Position numbers and translations under genes: made by a program | Origin: JABDIP01 sp965227455 | GTDB lineage: Bacteria; Pseudomonadota; Alphaproteobacteria; DSM-16000; Inquilinaceae | NCBI GenBank assembly: GCA_965227455.1 | Contig: OZ245752.1 | Coordinates: forward strand, 3,038,001-3,102,000 | DNA length: 64,000 nt | Direction of reading: 5' to 3' | The notes under the pieces: model-generated | Seen by the model: the letters and a program-made list of their open reading frames with translations, nothing else | Databases searched by the model: none | What the model was told of the DNA's origin: nothing | Shown here: piece after piece, positions 34,853 through 42,917 of the stretch | Numbering within the stretch: the stretch's first letter is position 1 | Layout of the letters: every line of letters starts with the position of its first letter

Positions 34853-36934
34853 CTATCTCGCCCGTTCGAAGACGGGCCGGAGCAATTGCCAGGATTGGGC
34901 CCGACAGAAAACCGGCGGTTTGCCGAATGGCGCGGCGACGGTAGCGGTCGTGCCACCCCGATCCGTCGCCGCCGACCAGACATGGACCCAATCCTCGTTG
35001 CCCGGCAGCCGAACATTCCGGTCGCGGGCGCCAGCCTCGACGATCGGGGCGACCAGGAGATCCGGTCCGAACATGTAGGTGTCCGCCCCCGGCACGACGC
35101 CGGGATCGTCCGGGTACGCAAAGGTGATCGGGTGCATCGGCGGACGACCCTCCGTGGCGAATATGCGCATCGCCTCCCGAACGTATGGCCGTAAGCGCTC
35201 GCGCAGACGGAGGAGGCCAGTGAACACTTCCAGCAGTTCCGGACCGTATGACCAGACTTCGTTGTCGCCGCCGGTATCGGTGAAGACCTGAAACAGCTCC
35301 GCACCGTAATCGACTTCGCCCTGCGGCGCGCTGAAGGGCACACCGTTCGGCACGCGGACGCCGTGGAGCCGGCAGACGGGCGAAAACACCCCGAATTCGA
35401 ACCAGCGCACGAGTAGTTCGTGAAAGGCGGGGTCTTCGATATGGCCTTCGTAGAAGCCGCCGATATCGGTCGTCCACCAGCCAAGACCGGACATCGCGGC
35501 GTGCAGGCCGGCCGCAATCTGCGCGCGGTAGGCCTCCCAGGTCGACCAGACGTCACCGGACCACAGGATGACCGGATCGCGCTGGCCGCCGGCCCAGGTG
35601 GAGCGGCAAAGAAGAACCGCATCGTCCGCGCCCGCGTCCCTCAGGCCTTCGGCGTAGCGCCGGGCGTGCAGCAGCGGGTAGGCCGAAAGCATCTCGGCGC
35701 CGTTGCCGAGATGGGTGCGTACATTCTCGGCATTGGCCGGGCGCATTTCCGGTTCGCAGGCGTCGAGCCAGAAATTCGCGATGCCGCGGTCAAAATAGCC
35801 CGCATTCGCCTTTTCCCAATGAAAGTCCCGCGCATCGGGATTGAACGGGTCGTAGTAGGTGAGGAAGTGGATCCCGTAAGGGTCTTTGTCTGGAAACTGA
35901 ATGAGCGCCGGAACGCCGCGCTCGGTGCGCAAGAGATACCCCTTTTCGCGCATCTCGGCGTAGTGCTTGGAGTTGGCTGCAACCGTGGGCCAGATCGACA
36001 CCATGGTCCTGATCCCCATCTCGGCCAGTTCGGCTACGAGCCTCTCCGGGTCAGGCCAGTCCTTCGGGTCGAATTCCCATTCGCCTTGTTTGGTCCAATT
36101 GAAGAAGTCGATGACGATGCATGACAGCGGCAGGCCGCGCCGACGGTACTCGCGTGCGACCTCGAGGAGCTCCTGCTGGTTCCGGTAGCGCAGCTTGCAC
36201 TGCCAGAACCCGGTCGCCCAATCCGGAAGCACCGGCGGCATGCCAGTGGCCTGTAGATAACGCCGGAGAACCGCATCTGGCGTGGCGCCGGTGCAGATCC
36301 AGTAGTCGAGGCCGGGCGTGGCGTCGGCCCGCCAGCGGGTGATATTGGACGCAAAATCGCATCGGCCTACCGCCGGATTGTTCCAGAAGAATCCGTAGCC
36401 GCGCGACGAGATGACGAAGGGCACGACCACATGGGTGTTCTGCTGGATCAGGGTCGTCGACGTGCCTTTGAGGTCCTCGAGCCCGTGCTGCGGCTGTCCG
36501 AGCCCCATCAAACGTTCGTCGGGATACGCTTCGAACGTTGCCTCTAGTTGAAAAGACGCGCCGCCGATGGCCTTGAACTGTCTGGATGGCGGGCCGGCGA
36601 AATGGCTGCGCTTCTCCGCCAGCAGTTCCTCACCTGTATCCGCGTTCAAATAGCGGATCACGGGTTCGCATGGAACATCGGCGCCAAGCCGGCGCGCCAG
36701 CCGCACTTCGGCCCGCATCCGCCCGTTCGTGATCGTCGCCGCATCGGCCTCAATGGCTATGGCGGACTGGGCCGGAGCGGGGTCGAGCAATGCCGAGACA
36801 TGCGGCTCGACGACGGATCCGCCCAGGCGCGCCCGACACCGCAGTGCGTCGGGCCCCCAAGGCTCGATGCGCAGGATTTCGCCGTTGAATTGAACGACGA
36901 GGGCGGCGCCATCGCGGGAGAATGGATCAGCCAC
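34853..36934 (-). CDS. Glycoside hydrolase family 31 alpha-glucosidase/alpha-xylosidase
   Basis: A 693-residue GH31 enzyme without a signal peptide. The N-terminal beta-sandwich region contains DERLMGLGQPQHG, and the barrel begins near residue 220 (LPDWATGFWQCKLRYRNQ). The nucleophile Asp is in FWLDACEPEM and the acid/base Asp in WSGDVWSTW; GWWTTDIGGF is the family subsite motif. It should hydrolyse terminal alpha-linked glucose or xylose in the cytoplasm after uptake. It is the last gene of the transporter operon, so its substrate probably enters through that ABC system. 204 bp without a gene separate it from the convergent transketolase. Confidence 0.9.
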   Translation of the reverse strand: MADPFSRDGAALVVQFNGEILRIEPWGPDALRCRARLGGSVVEPHVSALLDPAPAQSAIAIEADAATITNGRMRAEVRLARRLGADVPCEPVIRYLNADTGEELLAEKRSHFAGPPSRQFKAIGGASFQLEATFEAYPDERLMGLGQPQHGLEDLKGTSTTLIQQNTHVVVPFVISSRGYGFFWNNPAVGRCDFASNITRWRADATPGLDYWICTGATPDAVLRRYLQATGMPPVLPDWATGFWQCKLRYRNQQELLEVAREYRRRGLPLSCIVIDFFNWTKQGEWEFDPKDWPDPERLVAELAEMGIRTMVSIWPTVAANSKHYAEMREKGYLLRTERGVPALIQFPDKDPYGIHFLTYYDPFNPDARDFHWEKANAGYFDRGIANFWLDACEPEMRPANAENVRTHLGNGAEMLSAYPLLHARRYAEGLRDAGADDAVLLCRSTWAGGQRDPVILWSGDVWSTWEAYRAQIAAGLHAAMSGLGWWTTDIGGFYEGHIEDPAFHELLVRWFEFGVFSPVCRLHGVRVPNGVPFSAPQGEVDYGAELFQVFTDTGGDNEVWSYGPELLEVFTGLLRLRERLRPYVREAMRIFATEGRPPMHPITFAYPDDPGVVPGADTYMFGPDLLVAPIVEAGARDRNVRLPGNEDWVHVWSAATDRGGTTATVAAPFGKPPVFCRAQSWQLLRPVFERAR

Positions 36935-36986
36935 AGGCGGCCTCTCGCCGGCACGCCAAGTCCGGGGCGCGCCAAACCGATGCCGA

Positions 36987-37007
36987 CCATCGCGCCAGCC
37001 GCGATGG
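36987..37007 (-). other. Intercistronic hairpin between permease and GH31 genes
   Basis: CCATCGCG (36987-36994) and its perfect reverse complement CGCGATGG (37000-37007) flank a five-base loop. It lies in the 84-bp gap inside the minus-strand operon, has no U tract, and is more likely an mRNA processing or stability element than a terminator. Confidence 0.45.
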
Positions 37008-37018
37008 CTGTTGCCGTC

Positions 37019-38074
37019 TCACCGCACCCTCGCGCCAGAGAAACGGTGTGCGATCATTGTCAGGATGATCACGAACCCGAACAGGAAATCGGTCCAGTAG
37101 CCGGCGAAGCCGGCCCCGACCGCGCCCGACGGGATCAGAGTCACCGTGAGAGCTCCGAAGAATGCACCGACGATGGTGCCCACGCCGCCCCAGGTCGGCG
37201 TGCCGCCGACGAACAATGCTGCGAGCGCGACAAGCAGGTAGGCTTTGCCGGATGTGGGGAACCAGACCATGTTGGCCATCTGGACGAGGATTGCGCCGGT
37301 GATCGCTGCGGCGATGCCCGAGAACACGAAGACGCCGATGCGGACTCGTTCGATGTTGATGCCCATCTCGCGGGCGCTGTCGGTGTTGTCGCCCACGAGC
37401 TGAACCCGCACACCGAAGCGATGGTACTTGAACAGCACGAAGCAAAAGACCACCCAGAGGATCGACCAAAGGAAGTGGTTGGGTACCTGCAGGCCGGTGT
37501 CGAACAACCGCCATTTCCCAACGAAGAGCCTGTAGCCGAACGTGTCGACGGCATCGGGATTGGAGATCGTGCGGCCCTGGGCGAGCAGGTTCACCAGACC
37601 CAGAATGAAGAAGTTCAGGCCGAGCGTCGCCACGAGCGACGAGATCTTTCCGTAGACCACGATGGCGCCGATCATCAGGCCGATCATCGCGCCGAAGGCC
37701 ATCGTCACGACAAACGCCGGGACGACGGGCATCCCCAGCATCACCTGGTACATGAACACGCCACCGGCCGCCCCGACGACCGATGGAAAGGCGAGATCGA
37801 GCTCGCCGGACACGATCACGAAGACCAGCGAGGTCGTAAGGAAGACCGTCGCGGGAACCGAGAACAGGAAGGCGTTGTAGAAGACGGGATTGAGGAACAG
37901 GACCGGATTGTTGACTGCGAAGACGAGCCAGACAAACGCGAAGGTTAGAAACGCATTCAGCGCCCGCCCATTGCGCCGGTAGAAGCGGAACCAAGTCGAT
38001 TGCTCGCTCCTCTTGTCGACAGCGTCCGCCACGGCTTCGGCGGGTTTCGCGGCAGCAGGCGTGGCGTCGCTCAT
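37019..38074 (-). CDS. Ribose/xylose-type ABC transporter permease
   Basis: A 351-residue inner-membrane permease of the RbsC/BPD_transp_2 family with about 8-10 hydrophobic segments. VFVIVSGELDLAFPSVVG is the typical early loop, and the EAA-like cytoplasmic segment lies in DNTDSAREMGINIERVRIGVF. AYLLVALAALFVGGTPTWGG and GAFFGALTVTLIPSG match the conserved C-terminal region. It presumably forms a homodimer in the membrane. It overlaps the ATPase gene by four bases and is separated by 84 bp, including a hairpin, from the GH31 gene. Confidence 0.9.
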   Translation of the reverse strand: MSDATPAAAKPAEAVADAVDKRSEQSTWFRFYRRNGRALNAFLTFAFVWLVFAVNNPVLFLNPVFYNAFLFSVPATVFLTTSLVFVIVSGELDLAFPSVVGAAGGVFMYQVMLGMPVVPAFVVTMAFGAMIGLMIGAIVVYGKISSLVATLGLNFFILGLVNLLAQGRTISNPDAVDTFGYRLFVGKWRLFDTGLQVPNHFLWSILWVVFCFVLFKYHRFGVRVQLVGDNTDSAREMGINIERVRIGVFVFSGIAAAITGAILVQMANMVWFPTSGKAYLLVALAALFVGGTPTWGGVGTIVGAFFGALTVTLIPSGAVGAGFAGYWTDFLFGFVIILTMIAHRFSGARVR

Positions 38075-38877
38075 CTCCGCTCTCCTCTAGCCTGTCCCAT
38101 CAGGCTGCCGGTGTCCGCCTGTCCGGTCTCGGCCAGTTGATGCATCATCTCGATGAGATGCTCGGCTCCGTGAAAGGCCGATTTCATGCCCTCGAAGGCT
38201 TCGCGTCCGCGATCGATGACAAAGAAGCGGTCGGCGATCTCCCAGACGTGATAGATGTTGTGTCCGATGAAGACGACGGTTCGCCCGGAGGCCCGCACCG
38301 CCTCAACGAAGCGGAAAACCTTTTGGGTCTCGGTGAGCGACAGCGCCGTCGTCGGCTCGTCCAGTACGATCACGTCCGCCTCGTTGTAGAGCGCACGGGC
38401 GATCGCCACACCCTGGCGCTCGCCGCCCGAGAGATGCCCGACCGTGCTTTCCGGGCTGAACACCTTCGACGTGAAGCCGATCTCGCGCATGAGACGGTTG
38501 GCCTCGGCGATCTGCGTGTTCACGCGTGTCAGACCGAGCCTATTGGTGATCTCGCGCCCCATGAAGATGTTGGTGACGATGGAGTGCTGCGGCGCCAGCG
38601 CACGGTCCTGAAAGACCGTCTCGATCCCCGCATCGCGCGCCGCGCGCGGGTTCCACGGCCGACGCGCCACCCCTTTGACAATGATCTCTCCCTTGTCCGG
38701 GGGGTAGACGCCGGCAAGCGTTTTCACCAGTGTCGATTTCCCGGCACCGTTGTCGCCGAGCAGTCCGAGGACCTCGCCCTTGCGGACGTTCATCGTTACG
38801 CCTGACAAGGCCTCGACGTTGCCGAAACGCTTGACGATGTTGCGCAACTCGACGATCGGCTCTGTATTTGCCGTCAT
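38071..38877 (-). CDS. Sugar ABC transporter ATP-binding protein (single domain)
   Basis: A 268-residue ATPase with one nucleotide-binding domain. Walker A is GDNGAGKST, the signature is LSGGERQG, Walker B is VIVLDEPTTAL, and the switch His is in FIGHNIYH. RbsA-type ATPases of this transporter class often have two fused domains; this one is a single-domain FrcA-like form. ATG 38877 has AAGG eight bases upstream; a GTG three codons earlier is possible. It lies between the binding-protein and permease genes in one operon. Confidence 0.9.
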   Translation of the reverse strand: MTANTEPIVELRNIVKRFGNVEALSGVTMNVRKGEVLGLLGDNGAGKSTLVKTLAGVYPPDKGEIIVKGVARRPWNPRAARDAGIETVFQDRALAPQHSIVTNIFMGREITNRLGLTRVNTQIAEANRLMREIGFTSKVFSPESTVGHLSGGERQGVAIARALYNEADVIVLDEPTTALSLTETQKVFRFVEAVRASGRTVVFIGHNIYHVWEIADRFFVIDRGREAFEGMKSAFHGAEHLIEMMHQLAETGQADTGSLMGQARGERR

Positions 38878-38914
38878 CTTCCGCACCTTGGAACGGCTGG
38901 CCGGGGTCGTGGGC

Positions 38915-38937
38915 CGGACGGGCGCTGGGCCCGTCCG
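38915..38937 (-). other. Hairpin after the binding-protein gene (alpha-glucoside operon)
   Basis: A perfect 9-bp inverted repeat, CGGACGGGC (38915-38923) and GCCCGTCCG (38929-38937), encloses a five-base loop in the 74-bp gap between the binding-protein stop and the ATPase start. No U tract follows. Such structures commonly protect the abundant binding-protein mRNA and reduce expression of downstream genes. Confidence 0.55.
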
Positions 38938-38951
38938 ACCGGCGAGGATCG

Positions 38952-39941
38952 TCAGCGGATGCCCTGCTCGGCGAGGGGCACCACGTCCTTGTAGTTGTCG
39001 ATGGTCACGAACCCGGCACCCGTGTCAACGTTCAATGGGCCGAGCTGGTATACGAGCTGCTGGCACAGCGACAGCACCGGCAGGTAGCCTTGCTGATAGG
39101 GCTGCTGGTCGGACGTCACGAGGACGTAACCGCCGTCGAACGCACGCATCACGCCCTGACCGAGATCGAAGCCGACGCCGATGATCTCGTCGGGCCCCTT
39201 GCCGACGGCGTCCATGAAGACAGGCGCGGCAGAAAGCCAGGGACCGCCCGGATAGCCGATCAACTTGACCTCCGGGTTCGACAGCAGGGTCGAGGTCAGG
39301 ACCGGCAGCTGCAACATCTGGTCGGCCGAAGAGCCTTCCGCTTCCTGAAGTTTGATAACCTCGATGCCCGCCTCCTGAAGGACATCGACGAGACCGAGTT
39401 CGCGCTGCGCGCGGTTCTCGCTCTCCCAGCGGCTCATGACGATTGCTTTGTCACCTGAGCCGATGCGGTCGCCGGCGAGCCGCAGGGTTTCGGCGCCGAG
39501 CGCACGGCCCTGCTGGTACAAAGTGGCGCCGACATAGCCCGAACCGAAGCGCGCGCGGACTTCCGGCACGTCCACATTCACATACATGATTGGAATGCCC
39601 GCTGCGGCGGCCTCTTCCGCCAGTGGCATGATCGCGTCGTCGCCGGGATGGCCCATCATGGCGATGCCGTCCGGGGCTTGACTGATCGCCTCGCGAAGCT
39701 GGGTTACCATGCGGTCGAAATCCCAGTCGGAATAGATGATCTGGACGTTGGCGCCCGTATCCTCTGCGGCCTGCGTGGCGCCGCGGTCGATGATCGAGTT
39801 GAAGGCGCCGCCGGCCGGGCCGCCGGAAAAGACCCGGATGGTTTTGCCGGCGCACCAATCGCCGGCCTGCGCTGTCGTTGCGCCCGCAATCAGGGTCAGG
39901 GCACAGGCAGCTCCGAACAGGGTTTTCGCCAGATGGTCCAT
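38952..39941 (-). CDS. Ribose-type periplasmic sugar-binding protein
   Basis: A 329-residue type I periplasmic binding protein. Residues 1-26 form a signal peptide ending TTAQA, followed by mature GDWCAGKTIRVF. The two-lobed fold shows MGHPGDDAIMPLAEEAAAAGIP and VDVPEVRARFGSGYVG, as in RbsB-like proteins. ATG 39941 has a strong GGGAGGAAA upstream. It is the first gene of an operon with an ATPase, a permease and a GH31 hydrolase, controlled by the LacI operator 47 bp upstream. The ligand is probably an alpha-glucoside or related oligosaccharide. Confidence 0.9.
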   Translation of the reverse strand: MDHLAKTLFGAACALTLIAGATTAQAGDWCAGKTIRVFSGGPAGGAFNSIIDRGATQAAEDTGANVQIIYSDWDFDRMVTQLREAISQAPDGIAMMGHPGDDAIMPLAEEAAAAGIPIMYVNVDVPEVRARFGSGYVGATLYQQGRALGAETLRLAGDRIGSGDKAIVMSRWESENRAQRELGLVDVLQEAGIEVIKLQEAEGSSADQMLQLPVLTSTLLSNPEVKLIGYPGGPWLSAAPVFMDAVGKGPDEIIGVGFDLGQGVMRAFDGGYVLVTSDQQPYQQGYLPVLSLCQQLVYQLGPLNVDTGAGFVTIDNYKDVVPLAEQGIR

Positions 39942-39987
39942 CGATTTCCTCCCTCGGTGTCCGCGCGTCTCCGGCGCAATCTCTTGG

Positions 39988-40007
39988 AGCCAAAAACGTT
40001 TTTGGCT
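39988..40007. promoter_or_regulatory. LacI-family operator O1 (20-bp perfect palindrome)
   Basis: AGCCAAAAACGTTTTTGGCT is a perfect palindrome with the CG centre typical of LacI/GalR operators. It lies just downstream of the -10 element of the leftward promoter, so bound repressor would block transcription of the transporter operon. The LacI-family gene is at 41723-42766. A second, related site lies at 40104-40125. Confidence 0.8.
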
Positions 40008-40017
40008 CGGTTGAGGC

Positions 40018-40046
40018 ATCATTCGGTCGAATGGAGGAAGCGTCAA
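40018..40046 (-). promoter_or_regulatory. Promoter of the alpha-glucoside transporter operon
   Basis: On the minus strand, -35 TTGACG (complement of 40041-40046) and -10 AATGAT (complement of 40018-40023) are exactly 17 bp apart. The predicted start site falls next to or inside the palindromic operator at 39988-40007. Confidence 0.65.
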
Positions 40047-40095
40047 GGGCTTTGTGGCAGGCCGGTCTTGCGCCCAGTCTCGCCGGGCTTTTCGC

Positions 40096-40125
40096 TTGAC
40101 GGCATTCCGAAAACGATTTTGGAAT
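40096..40125 (+). promoter_or_regulatory. Promoter of the GH13-lacI operon
   Basis: TTGACG at 40096-40101 and TGGAAT at 40120-40125 are 18 bp apart. Transcription would begin near 40132, so ATG 40131 could not be used and GTG 40170, with its own ribosome binding site, becomes the likely start. The operator at 40104-40125 covers the spacer and -10. Confidence 0.5.
40104..40125. promoter_or_regulatory. LacI-family operator O2 (imperfect palindrome)
   Basis: The left arm ATTCCGAAAAC and right arm GATTTTGGAAT are reverse complements at 9 of 11 positions. The core matches the perfect operator at 39988-40007 (A-rich, CG centre, T-rich). The two centres are about 117 bp apart, roughly eleven helical turns, so repression by looping between the divergent promoters is possible. 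Confidence 0.7.
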
Positions 40126-40169
40126 GACGCATGGCTTTGGAGCGAAGCGACCTTGGAGAGGAGCCCGAC

Positions 40170-41726
40170 GTGCCCACTGCGGGCCAATGGTGGCGAGGCG
40201 CGTGCCTCTACGAGGTGTATCTGCGTAGCTTCCAGGATTCCGACGCCGACGGCATAGGCGATCTGGACGGGCTGCTGTCACGGCTGGACTATCTGGCTTG
40301 GCTCGGGGTCGACGGGATTTGGATCACGCCCTTCTTTCCGTCGCCAATGCACGATGCCGGTTATGACGTTTCGGACTACCGCGCTGTGGATCCGCGTTAC
40401 GGAACGCTGGAGGGATTCCGCCGCGTGGTGGACCGCGCCCACGCGCTCGGGCTCAAGGTGGTCATCGATCAGGTCTATTCACACTCATCCGACAGGCATC
40501 CCTGGTTCATTGACAGTGCGTCAGGTTCCGAAGGCAGAAAGGCTGACTGGTATGTCTGGGCCGACTCGAAACCTGATGGCAGCCCGCCGAACAACTGGCT
40601 GGCGCGGTTTGGCGGTGGGGCGTGGGAGTGGCACGCCGGACGCCGGCAATACTATCTGCACAATTTCCTGATCGAGCAGCCGGATCTCAATGTGCAGAAC
40701 CCCGACGTTCAGGACGAGATCGTGGGCATCATGCGGTTCTGGTTCGATGTCGGCGTGGACGGTTTGCGGCTCGACGTCGTCAACTTCTACATGCACGATC
40801 CGGATCTTCGCGACAATCCGCCACGGGAATGCGATACGCCGCCGGCCAATCCCTATTATCTCCAGGAACGGAGATTTGATCGATCCAGGCCCGAGAATCT
40901 GCCGTTCCTTGCGCGGATGCGCGAAGTCGCCGGGGACCGGATCTTGCTGGGAGAGATCTCCTGCGATTGGCAGGTGGAGCGGATGGCGGAGTACACCGCC
41001 AGCGGCAGACTCCACTCCGCATACAGCTTCGAACTGCTGTGCCCGGACCTGGACGGCGTGCACCTCGCGCAGGCGGTGACCGAAGCCGGTGCGGGCTCCT
41101 CGTGGCCCTGCTGGGCCTTTTCCAACCATGACTGCGTCCGAGTGGCGACACGTTGGGGAGCTGAAGACAACCCGTCCCGCATCAAGATGATGCAAGCGTT
41201 GCTTCTCTGTTTGCGGGGCAATGTGATTCTTTATCAGGGGGAAGAACTGGGGCTGACGCACAGTGCCGTGCCACGGGACAAGCTTCAGGATCCGGAGGCC
41301 ATCCGCTTCTGGCCGCATGGTCGTGGCCGTGACGGGGCGCGGACCCCCATGGCCTGGGAGGATTCGCCGGGTCTGGGGTTCTCTGATGTTGACGGTTGGC
41401 TCCCGGCCGAGCAGCGACACTGCCCTTGTTCGGTGGCGATGCAAGTGCAGGATCCCGACTCGATCCTTGCCCATTGCCGAATGATGATTGGTGTTCGCAG
41501 CCGCCTGGCCGCCTTGCGCCTCGGCTCGTTCGACGTGGTCGAAGCCGATGCCACCGGCCTGAGTTTCCGGCGACGGCACGAGGGCAGCGACCTCTTGTGC
41601 AGCTTCAACTTCTCAGATGCGGACCGACCGCTGCCGCCGATCCGGATCGGCGTCGTCCATGCGGGGGCGACCGCTGCCGACTGCATTGGCCCGCAATCCT
41701 ATGTCGTCGCGGAGATCCTGCATTGA
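40170..41726 (+). CDS. Glycoside hydrolase family 13 alpha-glucosidase
   Basis: A GH13 enzyme of 518 residues from GTG 40170 (531 from ATG 40131). GTG 40170 is preferred because GAGAGGAG lies six bases upstream and the promoter would place ATG 40131 before the transcript start. Catalytic residues are visible: nucleophile Asp in DGLRLDVVN, acid/base Glu in LLGEISCDW and Asp in FSNHDCVR. The N-terminal barrel has DSDADGIGDLDGL. No signal peptide is seen, so it acts in the cytosol. The oligo-1,6-glucosidase/alpha-glucosidase subfamily is likely. It is co-transcribed with its LacI regulator (TTGA overlap). Confidence 0.9.
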   Translation: MPTAGQWWRGACLYEVYLRSFQDSDADGIGDLDGLLSRLDYLAWLGVDGIWITPFFPSPMHDAGYDVSDYRAVDPRYGTLEGFRRVVDRAHALGLKVVIDQVYSHSSDRHPWFIDSASGSEGRKADWYVWADSKPDGSPPNNWLARFGGGAWEWHAGRRQYYLHNFLIEQPDLNVQNPDVQDEIVGIMRFWFDVGVDGLRLDVVNFYMHDPDLRDNPPRECDTPPANPYYLQERRFDRSRPENLPFLARMREVAGDRILLGEISCDWQVERMAEYTASGRLHSAYSFELLCPDLDGVHLAQAVTEAGAGSSWPCWAFSNHDCVRVATRWGAEDNPSRIKMMQALLLCLRGNVILYQGEELGLTHSAVPRDKLQDPEAIRFWPHGRGRDGARTPMAWEDSPGLGFSDVDGWLPAEQRHCPCSVAMQVQDPDSILAHCRMMIGVRSRLAALRLGSFDVVEADATGLSFRRRHEGSDLLCSFNFSDADRPLPPIRIGVVHAGATAADCIGPQSYVVAEILH

Positions 41727-42766
41727 ACGGGCACTCGACACGCAGACCAGGAATCCGGGACGTCGCCGCCAGCGTCGGCCTGTCGGTTTCGACCGTCAGC
41801 CGGGCGCTGAACGGCTATGCCGATGTCAACGAAGGCACCCGCCGAAAGATCCAGAATGCCGCCGAGGCGCTCGGATATCACGCCAGTTTCGCTGCCTCGA
41901 CCTTGCGCCTGCGGCAGACGCATACGGTCACGTTCATGGTGTCCAAGCCCTGGACCAAGTTCGTAGACCCGTTCTTCCTCGGCCTGCTCGACGGCGTGGA
42001 GCTTGTCCTTCAGGCGCAGGGGTACGACCTTCAGGTCGTGATGGCCCGCGAATACGACAAGGAAATCGAGATCATTCGCCGCACTGTGGAACGCAACCGC
42101 TGTGACGGACTCCTCTTCGGGCGCACGCGTCCGGAGGATGAGCGCATCGATTATCTCCAGGGGCGCGGCTTTCCCTTCGTCACCATCGGCCAGACCCTGC
42201 GCAACGATCATGACTGGATCGATCGTGACCATTTCGCGATTGCGTACAGCGCGACGGAACGGCTGATCCGCCTTGGACACATGCGGATAGGCTATCTGGC
42301 GACGCCCTTGCGCTACATGTACTCAGTTCACGGCCGCCAGGGATACCGGACCGCCTTGAGAGATGCGGGAATTGCCGAAGATCCGGCCCTGGAGGTCGAA
42401 TGCTTTCTCTCGCGCCGCACCGGTGGCGAGGCACTGACCGCCCTGATCACCAAAGCCACGGCGCCCACTGCAATCGTCTGCGGCAACGACATGATCGCTA
42501 TCTCGGCGATGACGGCCATCAATAAGCTCGGCCTCAGGCCAGGACGCGACATCTCGGTGATCGGATGCGACGACATGCCGGCGGCCGCCTATGCCCGGCC
42601 GCCGCTCACGAGCTTCAGCCAGGACTTGGATGCGATCGGTATGCGCATGGGGCGCATGATCCTGGCCAAGCTCGGCGGCGAGACCCGGACGTTGCAGGAG
42701 ATTGTCGAAAGCCGTCTCGTCGTCCGCGAAAGTGACGGACCGAATTCGCCGGAGGCTGACCGGTGA
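41723..42766 (+). CDS. LacI-family transcriptional regulator of the alpha-glucoside regulon
   Basis: A 347-residue LacI/GalR repressor. The N-terminal helix-turn-helix reads GIRDVAASVGLSVSTVSRAL, and the hinge helix lies near ASFAASTLRLRQ. The C-terminal effector domain resembles periplasmic sugar-binding proteins (DGLLFGRTRP, AIVCGNDMIAISAM, SVIGCDDMP). The start is TTG 41723, overlapping the GH13 stop; the open frame upstream only reads through that gene. Two LacI-type palindromes at 39988 and 40104 flank the divergent promoters of the regulon, making autoregulated repression relieved by an alpha-glucoside the natural model. Confidence 0.93.
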   Translation: MNGHSTRRPGIRDVAASVGLSVSTVSRALNGYADVNEGTRRKIQNAAEALGYHASFAASTLRLRQTHTVTFMVSKPWTKFVDPFFLGLLDGVELVLQAQGYDLQVVMAREYDKEIEIIRRTVERNRCDGLLFGRTRPEDERIDYLQGRGFPFVTIGQTLRNDHDWIDRDHFAIAYSATERLIRLGHMRIGYLATPLRYMYSVHGRQGYRTALRDAGIAEDPALEVECFLSRRTGGEALTALITKATAPTAIVCGNDMIAISAMTAINKLGLRPGRDISVIGCDDMPAAAYARPPLTSFSQDLDAIGMRMGRMILAKLGGETRTLQEIVESRLVVRESDGPNSPEADR

Positions 42767-42917
42767 GCCGGGCATTCGCCTACACGTTGTCGACGGGACC
42801 GCGGCGCACGTTACGACCAGGTGCCCGCCTCTCGGCACGCGTGCCGGTCAATCTGGGCATCTGGTCCGGGACACCTTCGCCTACGCTCGCGCAGCGGCGA
42901 TTGGCTGAGAGGATTTC

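Noticed and set aside
36548..37948. 466-codon plus-strand open frame across the GH31 and permease genes
   Set aside because: It crosses two well-supported minus-strand genes and their gap. The product is charged and low in complexity, as expected for an antisense reading of membrane-protein codons.
40131..40169. ATG 40131 as start of the GH13 enzyme
   Set aside because: It falls at or before the predicted transcript start and within the operator region, and it lacks a ribosome binding site. GTG 40170 has GAGAGGAG six bases upstream.
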